From the NCBI GenBank assembly GCA_951230915.1, contig OX579633.1:55814029-55878028 (forward strand): 64,000 nucleotides of DNA. The letters are read 5' to 3'. Both the position numbers and the translations under genes were made by a program. Origin of the DNA: Antitrichia curtipendula (taxonomy: Eukaryota > Streptophyta > Bryopsida > Hypnales > Leucodontaceae). Shown here one piece after another: positions 22,354 through 36,943 of this stretch. Position 1 is the first letter of the stretch, and every line of letters starts with the position of its first letter. A model generated the notes under the pieces. That model was not told the DNA's origin, did not search any database, and was given only the letters and a program-made list of their open reading frames with translations.

Positions 22354-22893
22354 TTATTTGGACGGTTAACACATTTAGATTCCCTACACAGGCATGATTG
22401 CCAAATTCCAATATCTTCCTTCCTTGTTGACGTCATTGATTGATTTATGAAGCCGATTTTGTAAACAAGTCTCTCATATGCTTTGAGTGGAGGCAACCCA
22501 AGTGAGCTAGGGTGACACTCAATCGATGGACAATCTGCACAATTTGTGCCCTTGCCGTCCTCCCAATGGCCGCCACTGAATGCGTTTCTCACACAAACAA
22601 GGAAACCCTAAACCACGCTCCTACATAAGTCGTCCAAAATCTGAAATTCTATAAAAGAAAACGCACAATTCTGATCTCGAGACTCCCGAAAGAAGCTTTG
22701 CAGAATCGCAAAATTGAAGACCGGAATCGCAGTCCCAGTCGATGGAAACGGAGGGTTGATAACCGGCCGACTTCGAGGACGGGGAGGTCTGCTGCCGGGC
22801 TGGGGGGGAAGCCAAGCTCCGGGCAGGGCAATCGTTGGGCAGCCTGTGGGTCCCCGGCCTTTTACAAAAATCGTCGGGGACTTAGTGCCGAGG
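22354..22893 (-). repeat. Right terminal inverted repeat of MULE
   Basis: Inverted copy of 19903-20442. Its outer end abuts the RPS6 5' leader. It carries the telo-box-like word AAACCCTAAACC (22602-22613) in plus orientation, about 350 bp upstream of the RPS6 ATG, so the arm could supply promoter activity. Confidence 0.92.
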
Positions 22894-22960
22894 CTCGCCC
22901 CTTGCGTGCTTGTTCGTCTTCCGCCTCCGTGCACCCTAACGTCTTCCGCCTCCGTGCGCC

Positions 22961-24355
<1,395 letters not shown>

Positions 24356-25318
24356 GTCATTTCTGTTCAGCTATTGCCATAGTCTGGCTGAGTCTCGCCA
24401 ACTTATAAGATGCATCTTACCTGATTACTGGCCCACAGAGCTGAATGTTTTTGAATGGAGATTTTGCTTTTGCAAGGTAAATTCTTTTGTTCAGTAGCTT
24501 TTGTTGCTTTTGTTTTCTTAAACATTTTATTCTAGTTTTTTAGCTCAATTGTCTATCATAAATCTTTCCTACAGAACATTGTAGTTAACATTTTTTAAGC
24601 TGAGGCCTGTATGTTATTGAACCCTAATTTGGGTTTTAGCATGATACTTCTTGAATAATTGACTTCTGATGTGCGTAAATGTCTGAGACCCTGAATGCCC
24701 AAGGTCTTTTTCGAGTTTCGAGGAATTTACTCCAAGTTCAGTTAAAAGTGGACGTTTTGATTAGTTGAATCAGTTTTGTTTGAGTTGTAGGTGCACAAAT
24801 TCAAAGTAGACATGCTGGTACGCACATATGAAAAGAAAACACATCAATGTCTCTAATGGGTTGGAAAATTTGCTTTGATCGTGAGGGTGTTAGTACTCCC
24901 AAAGTTATTTAAAATCTTCCATTCTTCCTTGTACGTGTCGAATCTAAATAGTTGGTTATTGAAAAATATGAGGTTGATTCTAATCAGTTTGTCACCGAAA
25001 GTTATGAGAATGAGTCGCTTGAAATGCAACACCCTAATCAATTTATGACTTCTTAAAGTGTGCCCTATTCTTTTAAATGGTTTGTAAGGTGTTTTTCTGC
25101 AAAATCTGATGTATTTGAGGCTCAATCGGAAGAGCTCGTAACCCTCAACTTCGACACGGTCTCCAAACGTCCGATGGATGACAGGGAATCATTAAGTACG
25201 ACTATTTATCCAGGTCTTGTATTGCTGTTTGACTTCAATGAGTGCTTTTGTTATTTCTTAAACCAATGATTCTCGTTGTAATGAAAAGAGATGATTTCCA
25301 AGGTCCCCTCCTCATCCT
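24356..25318. other. RPS6 3' region and spacer
   Basis: It contains the RPS6 3' untranslated region and AT-rich spacer. No gene seen. Confidence 0.5.
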
Positions 25319-26326
25319 TTAACCCTAGACCGCTCACGACGAGTTTGCGTCAGGGAAACGTTTCTCGACGCTGTGACAGAAACCCGTCAGTGCAACCGAG
25401 TTCCGGGGAATTCTGTAAACCCAGCGTTCGATTTCATGACGAGGTTACAGGCGATGCGGACAAAAGAGGATTCATAGGAATAGGTCGGTTAGATTTGAAG
25501 ATCATACATGTTGATGATCGATAAACTGTGGGTCCAGAAGGTGTTTTTTTAGGTGTCGCAAGCCAATTCCGGATGAGAGAATATCGCCCAGAATTCGGAA
25601 TACACAAAGCATTCGGCATGATTACAAAGACTTCAACAGCAACACGATAGTGAAAGAATTAGTAGGAATCTTCTAAAAACGCAAGAATGGCAATACATGA
25701 AAGTCGCCCATGTCGTAGAAGAGGCGGGCAGGTGACCGGCTAAGACCGGAAGGTGCACAGGGTTGCCACGGGCTACTGCCTATGACAACTCGTACTCACA
25801 CTCAGAATTCTCCCCAAGAAACCGCATGCACAACATGCATGCCGCTAACAAAGCCTAGTGAGGTACGTGCACGACAGAATCACATGGCATGCATATTGAG
25901 GCTGCTTGTGGCAGCAGAAAACATGAACCACAAAATTGTCGATGCATTTGGGTCAAGAAAAATTTGTCAAGTTCAATTGGGCATTACATTTCACGGAAAG
26001 CAAGGGGACACGGCTCAGTTCAAAATGCCAAAACACGTAGCGTCCAACACTAAGTTTCGCTACGTACGCTCTTTCCTACAAACTGCCAACTGGAAATCCT
26101 CCTACCACAGCAAAATTCGAAGGTAACCTTCTACACACGCCCAACTTCAATCTTCTCTTGGGCTTCGTAGTGAAGATCCATCCCAATAGTCCGAGTCAAA
26201 GCGGGGTGTGAAGTGCGGAGGCGTCACTCGAGGTCTTCAGCCACTGAAGCTCAACCAATGAGGCTCCCTGATTGGCGAATTGGAAGACATCATCCACACT
26301 ACATGACACAATAAGACACACAGACG

Positions 26327-28263
26327 TCAGTTGCGATGGAAATGTCCAGCAAAGTCGCAAGCACGTAGGGCCCATTTCTTTGAGCTGTGGACCTTAGGAA
26401 AGCATGGGTCTTTACACATGAAGACAGGACCACACGCCTCACAGTAATCCGCCTGCTTTCTTTTGCACATGCAACAACTTCGCCGAAGTTGGACGTGAGT
26501 TTGCAGAAAGTGTAGAGCGTAGGCTTGATGATTCCATGTTGAATAGGTCCAAGGCAAAGAAATCTTCGGCATGATCAAGCCGAAAGGCAAAAGCCACGTC
26601 GTACATGAAATTGACCCGGCGTACTTTCCTTTCTCCCCGAGCACGTCTATCATGCTTGTAGAGAACCTATGCGTTGTGTAGTGCAGAATCTACCACGAAC
26701 ATGAGATACTTGTGCCACCATTTGTTGCTGTGGAATTGGGTCGTATAATTCTTGCGCATTTGATCTACTAAATCAACGCCCCGCATTTTCACCTGATACT
26801 CTGCTTGTTGAGGTGTGGTTGGTATATCTTCTTTCTTCCCTTTCAACCAACGCTTTGCTAGTGCCAGAAGAATGTGTTGCCCAAAAGATGGTTGACCTTG
26901 GGTGCTCACCTTTTTTGAATCCACACAATTGAGACGGAAAACCCACACGCTTCTTGCAGATAGTTCTCGTGGCAAAAATACCACGTCGTAGCAGACCCTC
27001 AAAAAGCGAAGGCACAGTGAAAAAATTGTCGACGCAGAGACTGTGTCCACAATGTTGGAGGCTGACTGTGAGCTGGTGGACAACTCGTTCATCCAGTCCA
27101 GTGTCAGGCTCTCCACGATTCTTGCTAAGATAGGGTATAATGTTCCATAGGAAGGTAGAAGAAACGCAGATAACCGCCCAAAACTTGAACCTGTATTTGG
27201 TGGGCTTTGCCAGCATGTATTGCCGACAAGGTGATTGGAAGCCTTTGTATGCCACCATCATTTCGTTACAAGTGAGCCACTTCTCCGGATTATAGACTCG
27301 TTGTGACACGGCCACAAAATGGTCAAGTAACCATCGCACCTTGAATAGCTTGTTGTAGGATGGATCTTCCTTGTTGCGAACAGCTACAGTGTTGTCAATA
27401 CAGTGCATATATTGAAGTAAGGATTCAAATCAATCTCTAGAAAATACCAAGGGGATAATGCCGCAACGCCAGAACACGTCTTCACGCCAATAATCACATA
27501 TTGATGGAGACGTCTTCAGCCCCATTAGAATTGTAACACCAAAAAATGCCCGAATCTCCAACCTTGTAGTTGGAAACCATCGACTACCACCGTTCGTTCC
27601 TGCTATTTGTCCCCTCCGCCTTGGATCAGCTAGGTTTGTAGATACCTACAATGCGTACGCATTCGTTTCCTTGACAATGTGATCTATAGTAGTGTCGTCA
27701 AACCACATGTCAAAGAACGAGCAAGCGATGGGCTTCTGCCTTGTAAAATGTTCTGTGGGTCCCGGAAATGGACCACTGAAGGTTGTTCGATCGCCAACCA
27801 ACAATGACCATGTAGTGTCCTACTCTGAGTCTCTGTAGATATGCCGAATTCTCTCAATTTGGGTGGCCTGCAATGGATCAATAAATGTGTATTCTCTGTA
27901 CGCCTCAACATCAAATGTCATATCTTGCACATTTGTAACATCTTCATCGTCTATGAGAATCCAGTCTAAATTATTATCGTCTGAAGAATTACTTGCGAAA
28001 TCGGCGTAGTCGGGTGCCCAAGTACTCTCTCGAGAATCTGTTGTCCATCCTTTGCCATCAAATAGACCGTCACTCACTGTCGCAGCAACACGTCTTCTTG
28101 GTGTGACAAAGCCTTGCGCAGTTTTTTCCACTGAATCAGCATCAACAAAATGGTCTACTCCCTGGCCGACTTGATTGAGTAGGTGTCCGATACTGCCTAT
28201 AGGATTGCTCATGGAATAGCCCCCTCCTCCACCGCATTGTATGGTACTAGCACTGAATGCCAA
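26327..28263 (-). pseudogene. piggyBac-type transposase, inactivated
   Basis: Read on the minus strand, family landmarks occur in order: PTEHFTRQKPIACSFFDMWF, WFPTTRLEIRAFFGVTILMG, ICDYWRE, YNKLFKVRWLLDHF, NEMMVAYKG, CVDNFFTVPSLFEGLLRRGI, MRGVDLVDQMRKNY, SNKWWHKYLMF and a C-terminal cysteine-rich domain (CCMCKRKQADYCEACG...C...CF). Damage: TAG at 27646-27648, TGA at 27430-27432 and a frameshift near 26900. The first catalytic Asp, normally in DEMMV, is Asn (codon 27265-27267); the other two Asp positions (VDNFF and GVDLVDQ) remain. The point changes fit C-to-T or G-to-A mutation. The N-terminal part (27820-28263, acidic, SNSSDDNNLDWILIDDED) is in another frame and its true start is unknown. 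It would have been the cut-and-paste enzyme acting on TTAA sites. Confidence 0.88.
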
Positions 28264-29955
28264 TCAAATCCGGCAGCTATATGCGTGATCGAAAGCGGAG
28301 GTGTATCTTCCGCAGCAAGATCGGTCACTGACTCCAACGTCGTGGCAACACTGTCAAATGCACCTTGAAGATTTACTACATGCCCTGGTGGACGTGCTGC
28401 CTTCAACGATCGTGGTTTGTCGTATGCTTCCCGAGGCCTCAATGGTGACAATTCGGCGGTGCCAATATTGTCAAACGGTGATGACCAATTACTAGCAGCA
28501 CCCGAAGGAAGTCGCCCCCACCTCACACGACGTGGCCTATGGCCTCTTCCATTCGACGAATTGGAAGGGGATCGGGAGTAACACTGGTCCGATTCTATTC
28601 GTTGAAGGTCGATGGCTGTTGGCAGATTTGGCCTTCTTGCAAACGGTAACATCATCTGCTTCCTATGTTCCAATCTTCCTGATCGTAGTCGAATTAGTGA
28701 TCTGCTGAATGCCACAATCTCAAGCGGCACCCAACCTCGGGGCTTTTGAACTTTTTGTGAATGATGTCCCCGCCCTTGTCCTGCTAATTCTTCTTCTGGA
28801 ATTTCAAGATCCCCCATGGTTTTCCCACTCCTTTCCCCGACTTCATAATTTGTCCCTCCTTGGCTCCTCCTAGCAAATTTGAAACCTCTGAATGCAGCAA
28901 CCGTAATTCACCCTCTGCTATGGCTGAGTGGATGTTGAGATCATGGACTCCTACTTCCCTCCTTATTGATGTCACATTACTAAATCCTAAACCCCTACAA
29001 TGAGCACCTACCCTCTCCCTCACACCTTCTCGTGGAACACCTCGCCCGGCCCTTGCTCGTGTTGTATGGCCATCGTCACATCCGTTTCTGACGGAGGTGG
29101 CAATCGTCGATGCTCTCTCGATGTCGATCGTTGTTGGGCTGTTGGGCGCACTTCCCTCCAACAACGCTGCTCGTGCTGCCGCAAGTGTTCTGAGAATTCT
29201 CCCACGTTGTTGTGGAGGTCTCGCTTGGAGGTCGGCTACCACCTTCGTCTGTGCCGAATTCTTCATTGTCGGATGAATCAGGCCACTGCTTAGTTCGCAA
29301 CCACACATTGAGGAAGTCCGGAATTCCTCTGGGATCGCCTTTTTGATACTACTCAGGCCAAGCCAACAACCTTCCAATGTGCCAACGGTATAAATACCGC
29401 CAATTTTGATTGCTTGGATGACAAATCCAATGATGGTTCCACTGAGGCTGCGGCAACTGAAGTAGAAAATCCTCTTGCAAGCAGTTTACCACCTTTTGAG
29501 CAATCACCTTCGACACACCTCGATTAAGCACCCAATGCCACTGACAATTTATCATGTATCTCAAACACTTCTTCCTTGGACGCCCGACCAGCCTACAACG
29601 CAGTCGTCATCTTGGCCAGGTACCACAAAACAAGAGAATTGTCGCTTGCAAAGGTGCGTGAGTGAAAGTAGTGCGCTAGCACTACCAAACCCACTCGGAA
29701 GTTGTCACTAGCCGATCCACCCACAAAGTAGTCTCTGAAATCATGAATCCTTCCACTTCCCCCCCCCCCCCTCTCCTTCCTTATACTCTCAACGAAATGT
29801 ACAATTCCGTCTTTGAATCCTCTGAAAATTCGTGCAGTGAAGTCGCTCATTTGTTCTTCAACGAAGCCGCTTGAATTGCCCATCGTTGTTGCCAAAATCG
29901 TGCAAGCCAAGATCAAGCTACACTCCCACGTTTCAACAATCTCAGCCGCGCCCAT
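28209..29955 (-). other. Unrecognised minus-strand open frames
   Basis: Three sizeable minus-strand frames lie upstream of the transposase: 28209-28817 (202 codons, Arg/Pro/Ser-rich, RGHRPRRVRWGRLPS), 28784-29377 (197 codons, QQRGRILRTLAAARAAL) and 29593-29955 (120 codons, RIFRGFKDGIVHFVES). The first two overlap by 34 bases. They could be broken exons of an N-terminal extension of the transposase or a separate gene of the same element. I recognise no domain. Confidence 0.35.
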
Positions 29956-30550
29956 AAACCTACAACGCTATGTCTTTCCAGCAAACGGGATCCAAAGCCC
30001 AATAGTCTCACACCGGCTTCAGGCGGTCACTTTTGGGACATTCAAGCTTATTGCCGTGTCCCTGTTTTCAGTCTGCCACAATCTGGCTCGATTTCCCATT
30101 AGGAGAGAATTGGGGTGTGGGACTGCCGAAATAGAAAATGGCCTAATTTCCAGAAAGGTACGATGGAAAATCCACTTTAATTCCAACATGGCGTTGTCTT
30201 GATGCTAGAACCTCAAGTAGTGACATCAGATTGTGAAGGTGGTTCAACCAATAGCTACAAATGAATGAAAATCATTAATTAAAGGTGGCATCATGAAAAC
30301 GATCCTTGGAGTTTTATAAAAAAATTGTTGTTGACGACGTTTGTACCATGTTTAGGACGTCCCGTCTGTACTGTGTCTACAGCAAGTAGTGGAGCCGCCA
30401 CACCGTGAGGGGTGATGGGTGGAAGTACCTTTGGCGGGAAGGTACAATTGGAATTCAAATTTTCCGGTTGCATACACTTTCTCCACTCAAACAAGGAGAC
30501 CCATTTGCAATAGACTTGAGGCATACATTTGACCACAATTAAGAGCCTCG

Positions 30551-32052
30551 ATGGAGAATTGTCAACCTCATGCCCAGGTGTGTGCAGTCACCTTGCACAC
30601 TACACACAATGACGATGGTGAGTGGATTCCCACCCGATATGAGAGATTTTCGTGGGTGAGGCTTAATCCAAGAAGGACCAGCAGTTGGGCTAGAGAGGCA
30701 CGCAGGCTTGGAGGTGACAACATGAGGGGGGCATACAAAGCTCAAATTGTGGATTTCCGGTTCAAGGTGGACAAGCAAAGGGTTGTCACGAACAAGCCGG
30801 AACTGTAGTCCGTATTGGTGAGACACGCCTACAATAGACACCAAGTGTTGTTAGATCCAGAAGAACGCCATAATCGAGTTCCCTGCAATTGTGAGATTTT
30901 GTGAAGCCTTGGAAGCCACTGCAATTTGATTCACTTGTTGTTTCCAGCAGATATGTTTAATTCTCAAGTTCATGTTGACTTTGATCTTTGATAGTTGTTA
31001 ATTCTGTGTTGTGTTTGTTGTTGGTAACAGTTTTGTACCAGTCATATTTTGAGGATTGGGTGGAGCTGGACTCTATACTAGGAGTCATTGTCGTTCTACA
31101 CAACGATGTTGGTGAGGCCACCCACGCAAGAAGGTCCTACACTGATCTCCTTAATAATGGAATTTTTTCTCTAATCTTGTGTATGTTCCCCTCACACCAG
31201 GTGTTTTGTATAGCAGCATTGAGCCACTGATGTTGCCAACATTCACTGATGCCAAGTGGTCTCTTCCCAATATGCACACTAGCGAGGCTTTCAAAACGAA
31301 GTTTAGGACGGACTTCCAGTCGGTAACTAAAGCTACCACCGGGAGCCGCATGGGGCATCTGCAATGGTTTCTTCCACTGCATGTTTTTGTTGATCTCTTT
31401 GCCCCAGATGGTGACATCATGAGACGGACATCTACCCTATATGTTCTGAACAACCCTAGTGACAACTTATTCACGAGTCTCATGGACCCGGGGTGGGAGC
31501 AGAAAATCGTGGTTGCAAAAGATATCGTCAGATGCACGATTTCCATGCCGTCTGTAACTTTCAGGTGTGTTTGATTGATCTCAGTCTTTACTTGGGTACA
31601 AAAGGCTTTTGATGCCTACTCTCTATTGCCAATGCCTTTCCATTGCTGTGTTTCTAGAATTCTGTCTACAATCACTAACTTACTAACTTACTGGACGTGG
31701 GCAACATCAATGCATTGTTGCAAAGATCTTTACAATTGAGGGTTTAGGGGATTGTGTTGTGTGCATTATAGATTCATTAACTTGTGTTTTTGTGAACAGA
31801 TACCATTTGGAGAGATCCACTCTATACTCAAACTTCAAATACGGAAGGGAGCGTTTGGCACAAGATGGTGTTACCTGGGAACAAATCAACCAAAAAGATG
31901 AAGAAGAGATGGTGTTCCTTCGTTGCTATTTTGAAGGTGTCATGGTTGCAACGTTTGAAGTTGGTCAAAGTTGGCACCTGATCCACATTCGGACAGAGGT
32001 TTCTATCACTCTAGGCGATGTGGCTCTAGAGGAGTTCCGGTTTAGGTTGTAG
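30551..32052 (+). CDS. Unrecognised multi-exon gene
   Basis: Likely exons are 30551-30808 (RYERFSWVRLNPRRTSSWAR), 31201-31566 (acceptor CACACCAG before it, TTTCAG then GTGTGT after it; SSIEPLMLPTFTDAKWSLPN, HVFVDLFAPDGD) and 31801-32052 (acceptor GTGAACAG; YHLERSTLYSNFKYGRER, ending EEFRFRL). The pieces have protein-like composition and consistent splice borders, but no domain is recognisable. The start and the first junction are not resolved. The gene lies inside the candidate 24.7-kb element, so it may be transposon cargo. Confidence 0.45.
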
Positions 32053-33670
32053 CAAGAGGGGCATCCACATGTTAACATCAACCCTAGGCACAAAGGGTCT
32101 CAGATAGTAGCACAAGTCTTACCACCGTGGACTTTTGAAATAGTAGCATGTTAGTTGGGACTTAGCAAAACTAGTGCTACACGTGCTTTTTGGTCACACT
32201 CGGAACAATTCGGCTTTCAATTCTGTCAAGGTAGCTTTATCTATGTACTTGGGTCTTTAGCCCAATTTTCATGTCCAAAGCAATTCTAGTAGCAAAAAAT
32301 GTGAACATTGATGTTGCGGAATCACTAATACATGCCTATTTTCTATGTGTATGCTTTGTATTTCAACTTCTTTGCCACTCAATTTCTTGTGATCAATTGT
32401 TTTAAAAAATTGAGTACATATCTTGTACGGATTTGGGTTCAGGGTGTGATGTGTTTCCAACATTGACAGAAAGAAGGTTGCTAGTGCATAGTTCCAGTTT
32501 AGACTTGTCATTTTTTTGTGTTTACTTAATGTACACTTTACGCTGCCATTGCAACATAGTAATTTCTCTGCCCTAGAGGAGCATGTTGACACTGTGAAAG
32601 ATGTCAAGTATTGGAATGAGAAGGTCTTTTTTTATTATTTCATAGGGATGCTCAAGCGAGCAGACAAAGAGGCAGGCAACGCTTAGCTTATAACTAATAA
32701 AAGATCAAAATTGTTATTATCCTCATGAAAAGTCCGTTTCTAACATGGTCCTAATTTGAACTATACACTACTGAGGTAACAGGTTTATGCCTGAGCTCGT
32801 CAAGACATGTGGCTATACACACATCTATTGCGGCTGAACTTGTCTGCTCCTACAATGACTCCGATGGAATTTCTTGTTCTTCAACAACAAGTTTGTCTTC
32901 ATCTGAGTTAGCAATCCCGTCGACGTTTGATGAGTGTGGCTTGGACTGAGACGCAAATGTCACTCCTGCGTTGGCAGCTTCTTTTTCCAGCTTCCTCCTT
33001 GCTTCAATTGTTTCATTTGTTGTTTTCAGCATACCACATCAACAGAGCAAATTCATGATTTAGGATAGAGAACCAACGCGTTCCCAACAAACTAGAAGAC
33101 ATGAAATAGTGATGAATAGGAGTAAAATCCAACTAATCTACAAAACTTCAAGTAACAGAAACTATTTCAATTCTCGTCAACGAGGAACATTGGACACGTA
33201 CTATGTCAACCGAGGCATGCAATTGCTGTAGCAACAGTTTCTGTATATGGCCTCTGTGGGCGCAAGATTACCCACCTTTGGTAATCGGGCGAACACCGAC
33301 CAGGTTCTATGCCTTTATCCACCTTTTAAATATATGGGGGTGTTGTGAGCGCGGTCCACTGTGCCTTCTAAGCAATGGATCTTTTTATGCTAACGTTTTC
33401 TGAGTGTCGTGGATGGCAGCGAATACTACTAGAATTGCATGGATAACTAACAAGCTGACTGTGATGAGCAAAGGTGATTGGTAATTCCTAACTCCCTAAC
33501 TGTCTATCCTATGTATAGGGTTGGTTGGGTAGTTGGCGTCATTTCTAACGTCCCTAACTACGTGAGCGGGGAACCTTTACGTTCCTTCCATGAGTGTTGA
33601 AGACTAATTTTGGAGGTTTGACACTTCTCTCAGAAGTTTCAATCCTACGGCTAACCCTAAGCTTAATTTT
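32053..33670. other. Gene-free stretch
   Basis: No supported gene. A short minus-strand frame at 32850-33032 is Glu/Lys-rich (RRKLEKEAANAG) but too short to call. Confidence 0.45.
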
Positions 33671-33674
33671 TTCC

Positions 33675-33820
33675 TCTAATTCCCAACTCCTAAATTTAAC
33701 TCCAAATTTTTACTCCTAATATTTAACTCTAGATTTTTACTCCTAAACTTAACTCTAAATGTTTACGCCTAAATTTAACTCTAAATTTGTACTCCTACTT
33801 TTAACTCTAAATTTTTATTT
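33675..33820. repeat. Short-period tandem repeat (TTAACTCTAAATTTTTACTCC)
   Basis: Five or so imperfect copies of a unit of roughly 28 bases built on TTAACTCTAAATTTTTACTC run head to tail. Confidence 0.75.
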
Positions 33821-34984
33821 TGACTTATCCTGGGTCACTATTCACTTGAACAGGCTAATTAAGGAAAAAAATCAATGCTAATAAGGAGAAACACCAAGTT
33901 TTGATTCAAGGACTTACCTCGTCACTACCGGTGTCGGAAATGCGCTCGTCCGCATCCGCGCGCCCATTTTCATACTCCATGGTGGTCCTTGGGTCGTGGG
34001 AATTTTTCCCCAAGTTTACCCACTTAAATTATAAAAATTGTGGATCCCGTGTGATCTAAAACCTTTTGTTTCCCTTCCTCCTTCCTTCTCCTTCCCTTTT
34101 CTCTCTTTTTCTTTCCCTTTCTCTCTTTTTCTTTCCCTTTCTCTCTTTCTACACTAACACTATTCTACCTAAATTTTTAATATGGTCTTACGCCTATGAT
34201 GCTAATAATTGAAAGGCTAACTACCTTCTTACGTTTGTCATTGCGTCATCGTAATCCTCCTTCTAATGGCCGTGAGGGACTTTTGAGATTTTCCTACCAC
34301 TCTAGCCTTAGGCCACTATTGATCGTCTCTCTCCTTCTTCCGCCTATTTCAACTCCTTCCTAATCTCCTTCCATTTTTGTTTTGTCGTTTCTGTGGTGGT
34401 GAGAGAATTGGAGGTGCTTGTTTTGCAGGTGTGTGCGTAGAGATGTCACTTCTATTCTCTCCCTTCCCTTTCTTTCCTTTTCCTCCCTTTCCTCCTAATC
34501 TATTTTCTAATCTCCCTATCAAAATGCCTTAGCTCTCGGTCTGACTTTTGACAGTTTATTATTTTTAGACTTTCAATATGTTTTTCTTGTAGAGGCTAAA
34601 ACTAGCTTTCTAAGTTGATGTGGAACTTGCAAATCGGACTTCCCTAGCAAAAGTTATGCATGGATGAAGTTTTGAGTACTAATTAGTGATTGAAACTTCA
34701 TCCGCTTATATCTCTCTCAATTCAACTCAGTTTTCTTTGTACTTTATGTTTTTGGAAAGCTCTTGACCTCTACTCTGAGATTCTAAACTTCAATTTGTAC
34801 TAAACCTTCTTCTTAGCGGTCTGACCACACCCTTGGTCTCGGCCCTAAAGAAAGACTAATATTACAATAACAATTTGACCCAAATAAGGCAAAAAGGCCT
34901 AACTACGTTGAAATGATCAAAAGAAAGGGGGGTTCAAAGCTTCGCCGTATTTTTGATGACACTCTAAATTCTATGACAATTTCT
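33821..34984. other. Gene-free stretch with pyrimidine-rich microsatellite
   Basis: No gene seen. The part from 34071 to 34150 is a C/T-only tract built from CTCTTTTTCTTTCCCTTT copies. Confidence 0.6.
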
Positions 34985-35215
34985 AACACATAGGTTCAAA
35001 GCTCCGATGTCCCAAAGGGGGGTCCACCCAACGAGGGAGACTTTAGAAGAAGGTAGGAAAACACACTCTAAAAAAACACATAACAAGGTCAAAGCTTCGC
35101 CGTCCCGAAGGGGGGTCCACTTAACAAGAGAGAAGTTAGAAGAAGGTGGACAAAAAACACTTAAAGAAAACACTCCACAAAGTCAAAGCTTCGCCGTCCC
35201 GGAGGGGGACCACTA
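34985..35215. repeat. About 94-bp tandem repeat, three copies
   Basis: Copies start at about 34994, 35088 and 35182 with the common word GTCAAAGCTTCGCCGTCCC followed by GGGGGGTCCAC. The third copy is cut short. A fourth degenerate start (TTCAAAGCTTCGCCGT) lies at 34933. Confidence 0.8.
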
Positions 35216-36943
35216 CAATGCCGATAAAAGAAGGACAAGGTTAGTTTCTAAATAGTACCCACAACACGCATAGAACTCAAGTAATCACAAGGGAGTTAGT
35301 AATAAGACAACACTCAAAGACTAAAGGCCCCCCAAAGCGGCATCGCCAAGGTACGGTGGGGGGTTGCTCTAGGGTTAGTACAATGACAAAAGACTCTCAA
35401 CAAACAAGTTAGTTCACAAGGATACACCAAAGATAGAAAGACTTCCGAATAACAACAAGAGTATACACAAACACACACAAAGTGTGTACAAGGCAAGGTA
35501 GAAGGACCGTCAAGGACCTTCAAAGCTTGAATTATAACAAAAAATAGGAGCAAAAAGTGCTCAAAAAACACTGTAGAGGTTTCTTGGCTAAAACACCAAA
35601 AATCCCAACATAAGTTGGACCCACGGACCCAAAACAAGATTTGGGGGTGTTCAAGAGAGAAAAATGGGGACCTTAAATAGGTTTCCAAGGCCCCACCTTC
35701 CCCTCAAGAGCGCTAAAGTAACCTTATCAACTTGGATTTTCATCCTCATCTTCAAAGATTTTCATCCTAATCCCTAAAAAACTACTTTTACCTATCTACG
35801 CTGGACCAACCTCCTAACTTTTGGAGAATTACTCCAATCATCAAACGGATTGCGCCATTGGCTCCAGATCGTCGTGTTTAGTCCAAGACCTTCCCTACCC
35901 CCCCGTACCGAGGACAAAAAACCATCGTAGGCTAATTTAGTTTAAAAACTAAACCGTAGTAAAATCCTAGATATTGGGGGTCTCCTATTTTGAGAAATGT
36001 AAATAGCTTAGGGTCTCCGGTAGGTATAAGGGAGTCGGAAAAGACTCTTGGTTGACTTTGTTCCGCCGTCGTGTGGTCCCGGAATGCCGGTCAACGTGGC
36101 GGGGACCCCGCCACGTGATTAATTCTCGAGGAATCTCGCCGGTTTGGGTACTTGCTGCTATCGGAATGTCGCGAAACTTCACGGAGCGCATTATTAACAT
36201 AAAACAAGCTAGTCTAATTTTTAGTGAGATTTTCTGGCAACCTGGGTAATTTCCATGAAATTCCCGTTGGAGGTTACCAGGGTTGACCACCCGCAAAAGG
36301 TTCTTCTATAAGTCGGAAGATGACGGGATTTTTCACAGGACCTCTCATGGGGTCACATGAAAGATGTGCAGGCGCGTTTCCTTACCTGGCACAATTGGTC
36401 AGTGGAGATGAATTGGCCATCTCCTTGAATTAGCGACGGTGCGGGAATCTTTTGCGGATAGAAGAATCTTGGCAAATCAATTTCGTTGTTGGACTCCTGG
36501 CATGGGATTTATCCTAGGACACCATCCTTGGGCTGTAGATTCCTCCACGGGCCCTATCTTGCGTTAATGGCTCCTGCATGCTAATAATTGGGGTTTGGGG
36601 AATTCTAAACCTAACTCTGGGACTCGACCTAGTGGCCTCGTTGTGGATCCCTCAGACCGATTTAGCCATGAATTGCCACATTCATGGTGGAATTTAGCCC
36701 TTTTGGGCCTATGTGACTTGAATCCTACAAATCCACCCGTTTCGTTCTTTCTACCTATTTTTGGGCCCGGTTTGGTGGGATTCTAAGTCTAAACACAAAT
36801 CTAGACCAAATATTATAATGGGTATGTTACAACCCTATTTTGGTTCTACACTCTTTTTATGGCTTTTTGTATATTTTTCTTAACTTTAAATTGCAAATTT
36901 CCAAAAAAATAATTCTACGAGTCCCAAGTGACAAATTGGGAGC
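35216..36943. other. Gene-free stretch
   Basis: No recognisable gene. It includes a 23-bp odd palindrome at 36094-36116 (ACGTGGCGGGG, A, then its complement), which could form a very stable small hairpin. Confidence 0.45.

Larger units (their letters stand above)
19903..22893. mobile_element. Mutator-like element (MULE) with 540-bp terminal inverted repeats
   Basis: The ends begin CCTCGGCACTAAGTCCCCG. Left arm 19903-20442 and right arm 22354-22893 are inverted copies; I find about three differences in 540 bp. A perfect 9-bp direct repeat CTCGCCCCT flanks the unit at 19894-19902 and 22894-22902, the diagnostic MULE target size. The 1.9-kb interior has no transposase or recognisable captured gene, so the element is non-autonomous. 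A TTAA element is nested at 21164-21902. The insertion point is about 60 bp upstream of the RPS6 start codon. The few arm differences are C/T or G/A, with the left arm carrying the T or A. A small relative sits at 10299. Confidence 0.92.

Noticed and set aside
27430..27432. TGA in the piggyBac frame as possible selenocysteine or recoding
   Set aside because: A second stop, a frameshift and the loss of a catalytic residue in the same gene make simple decay the better explanation.
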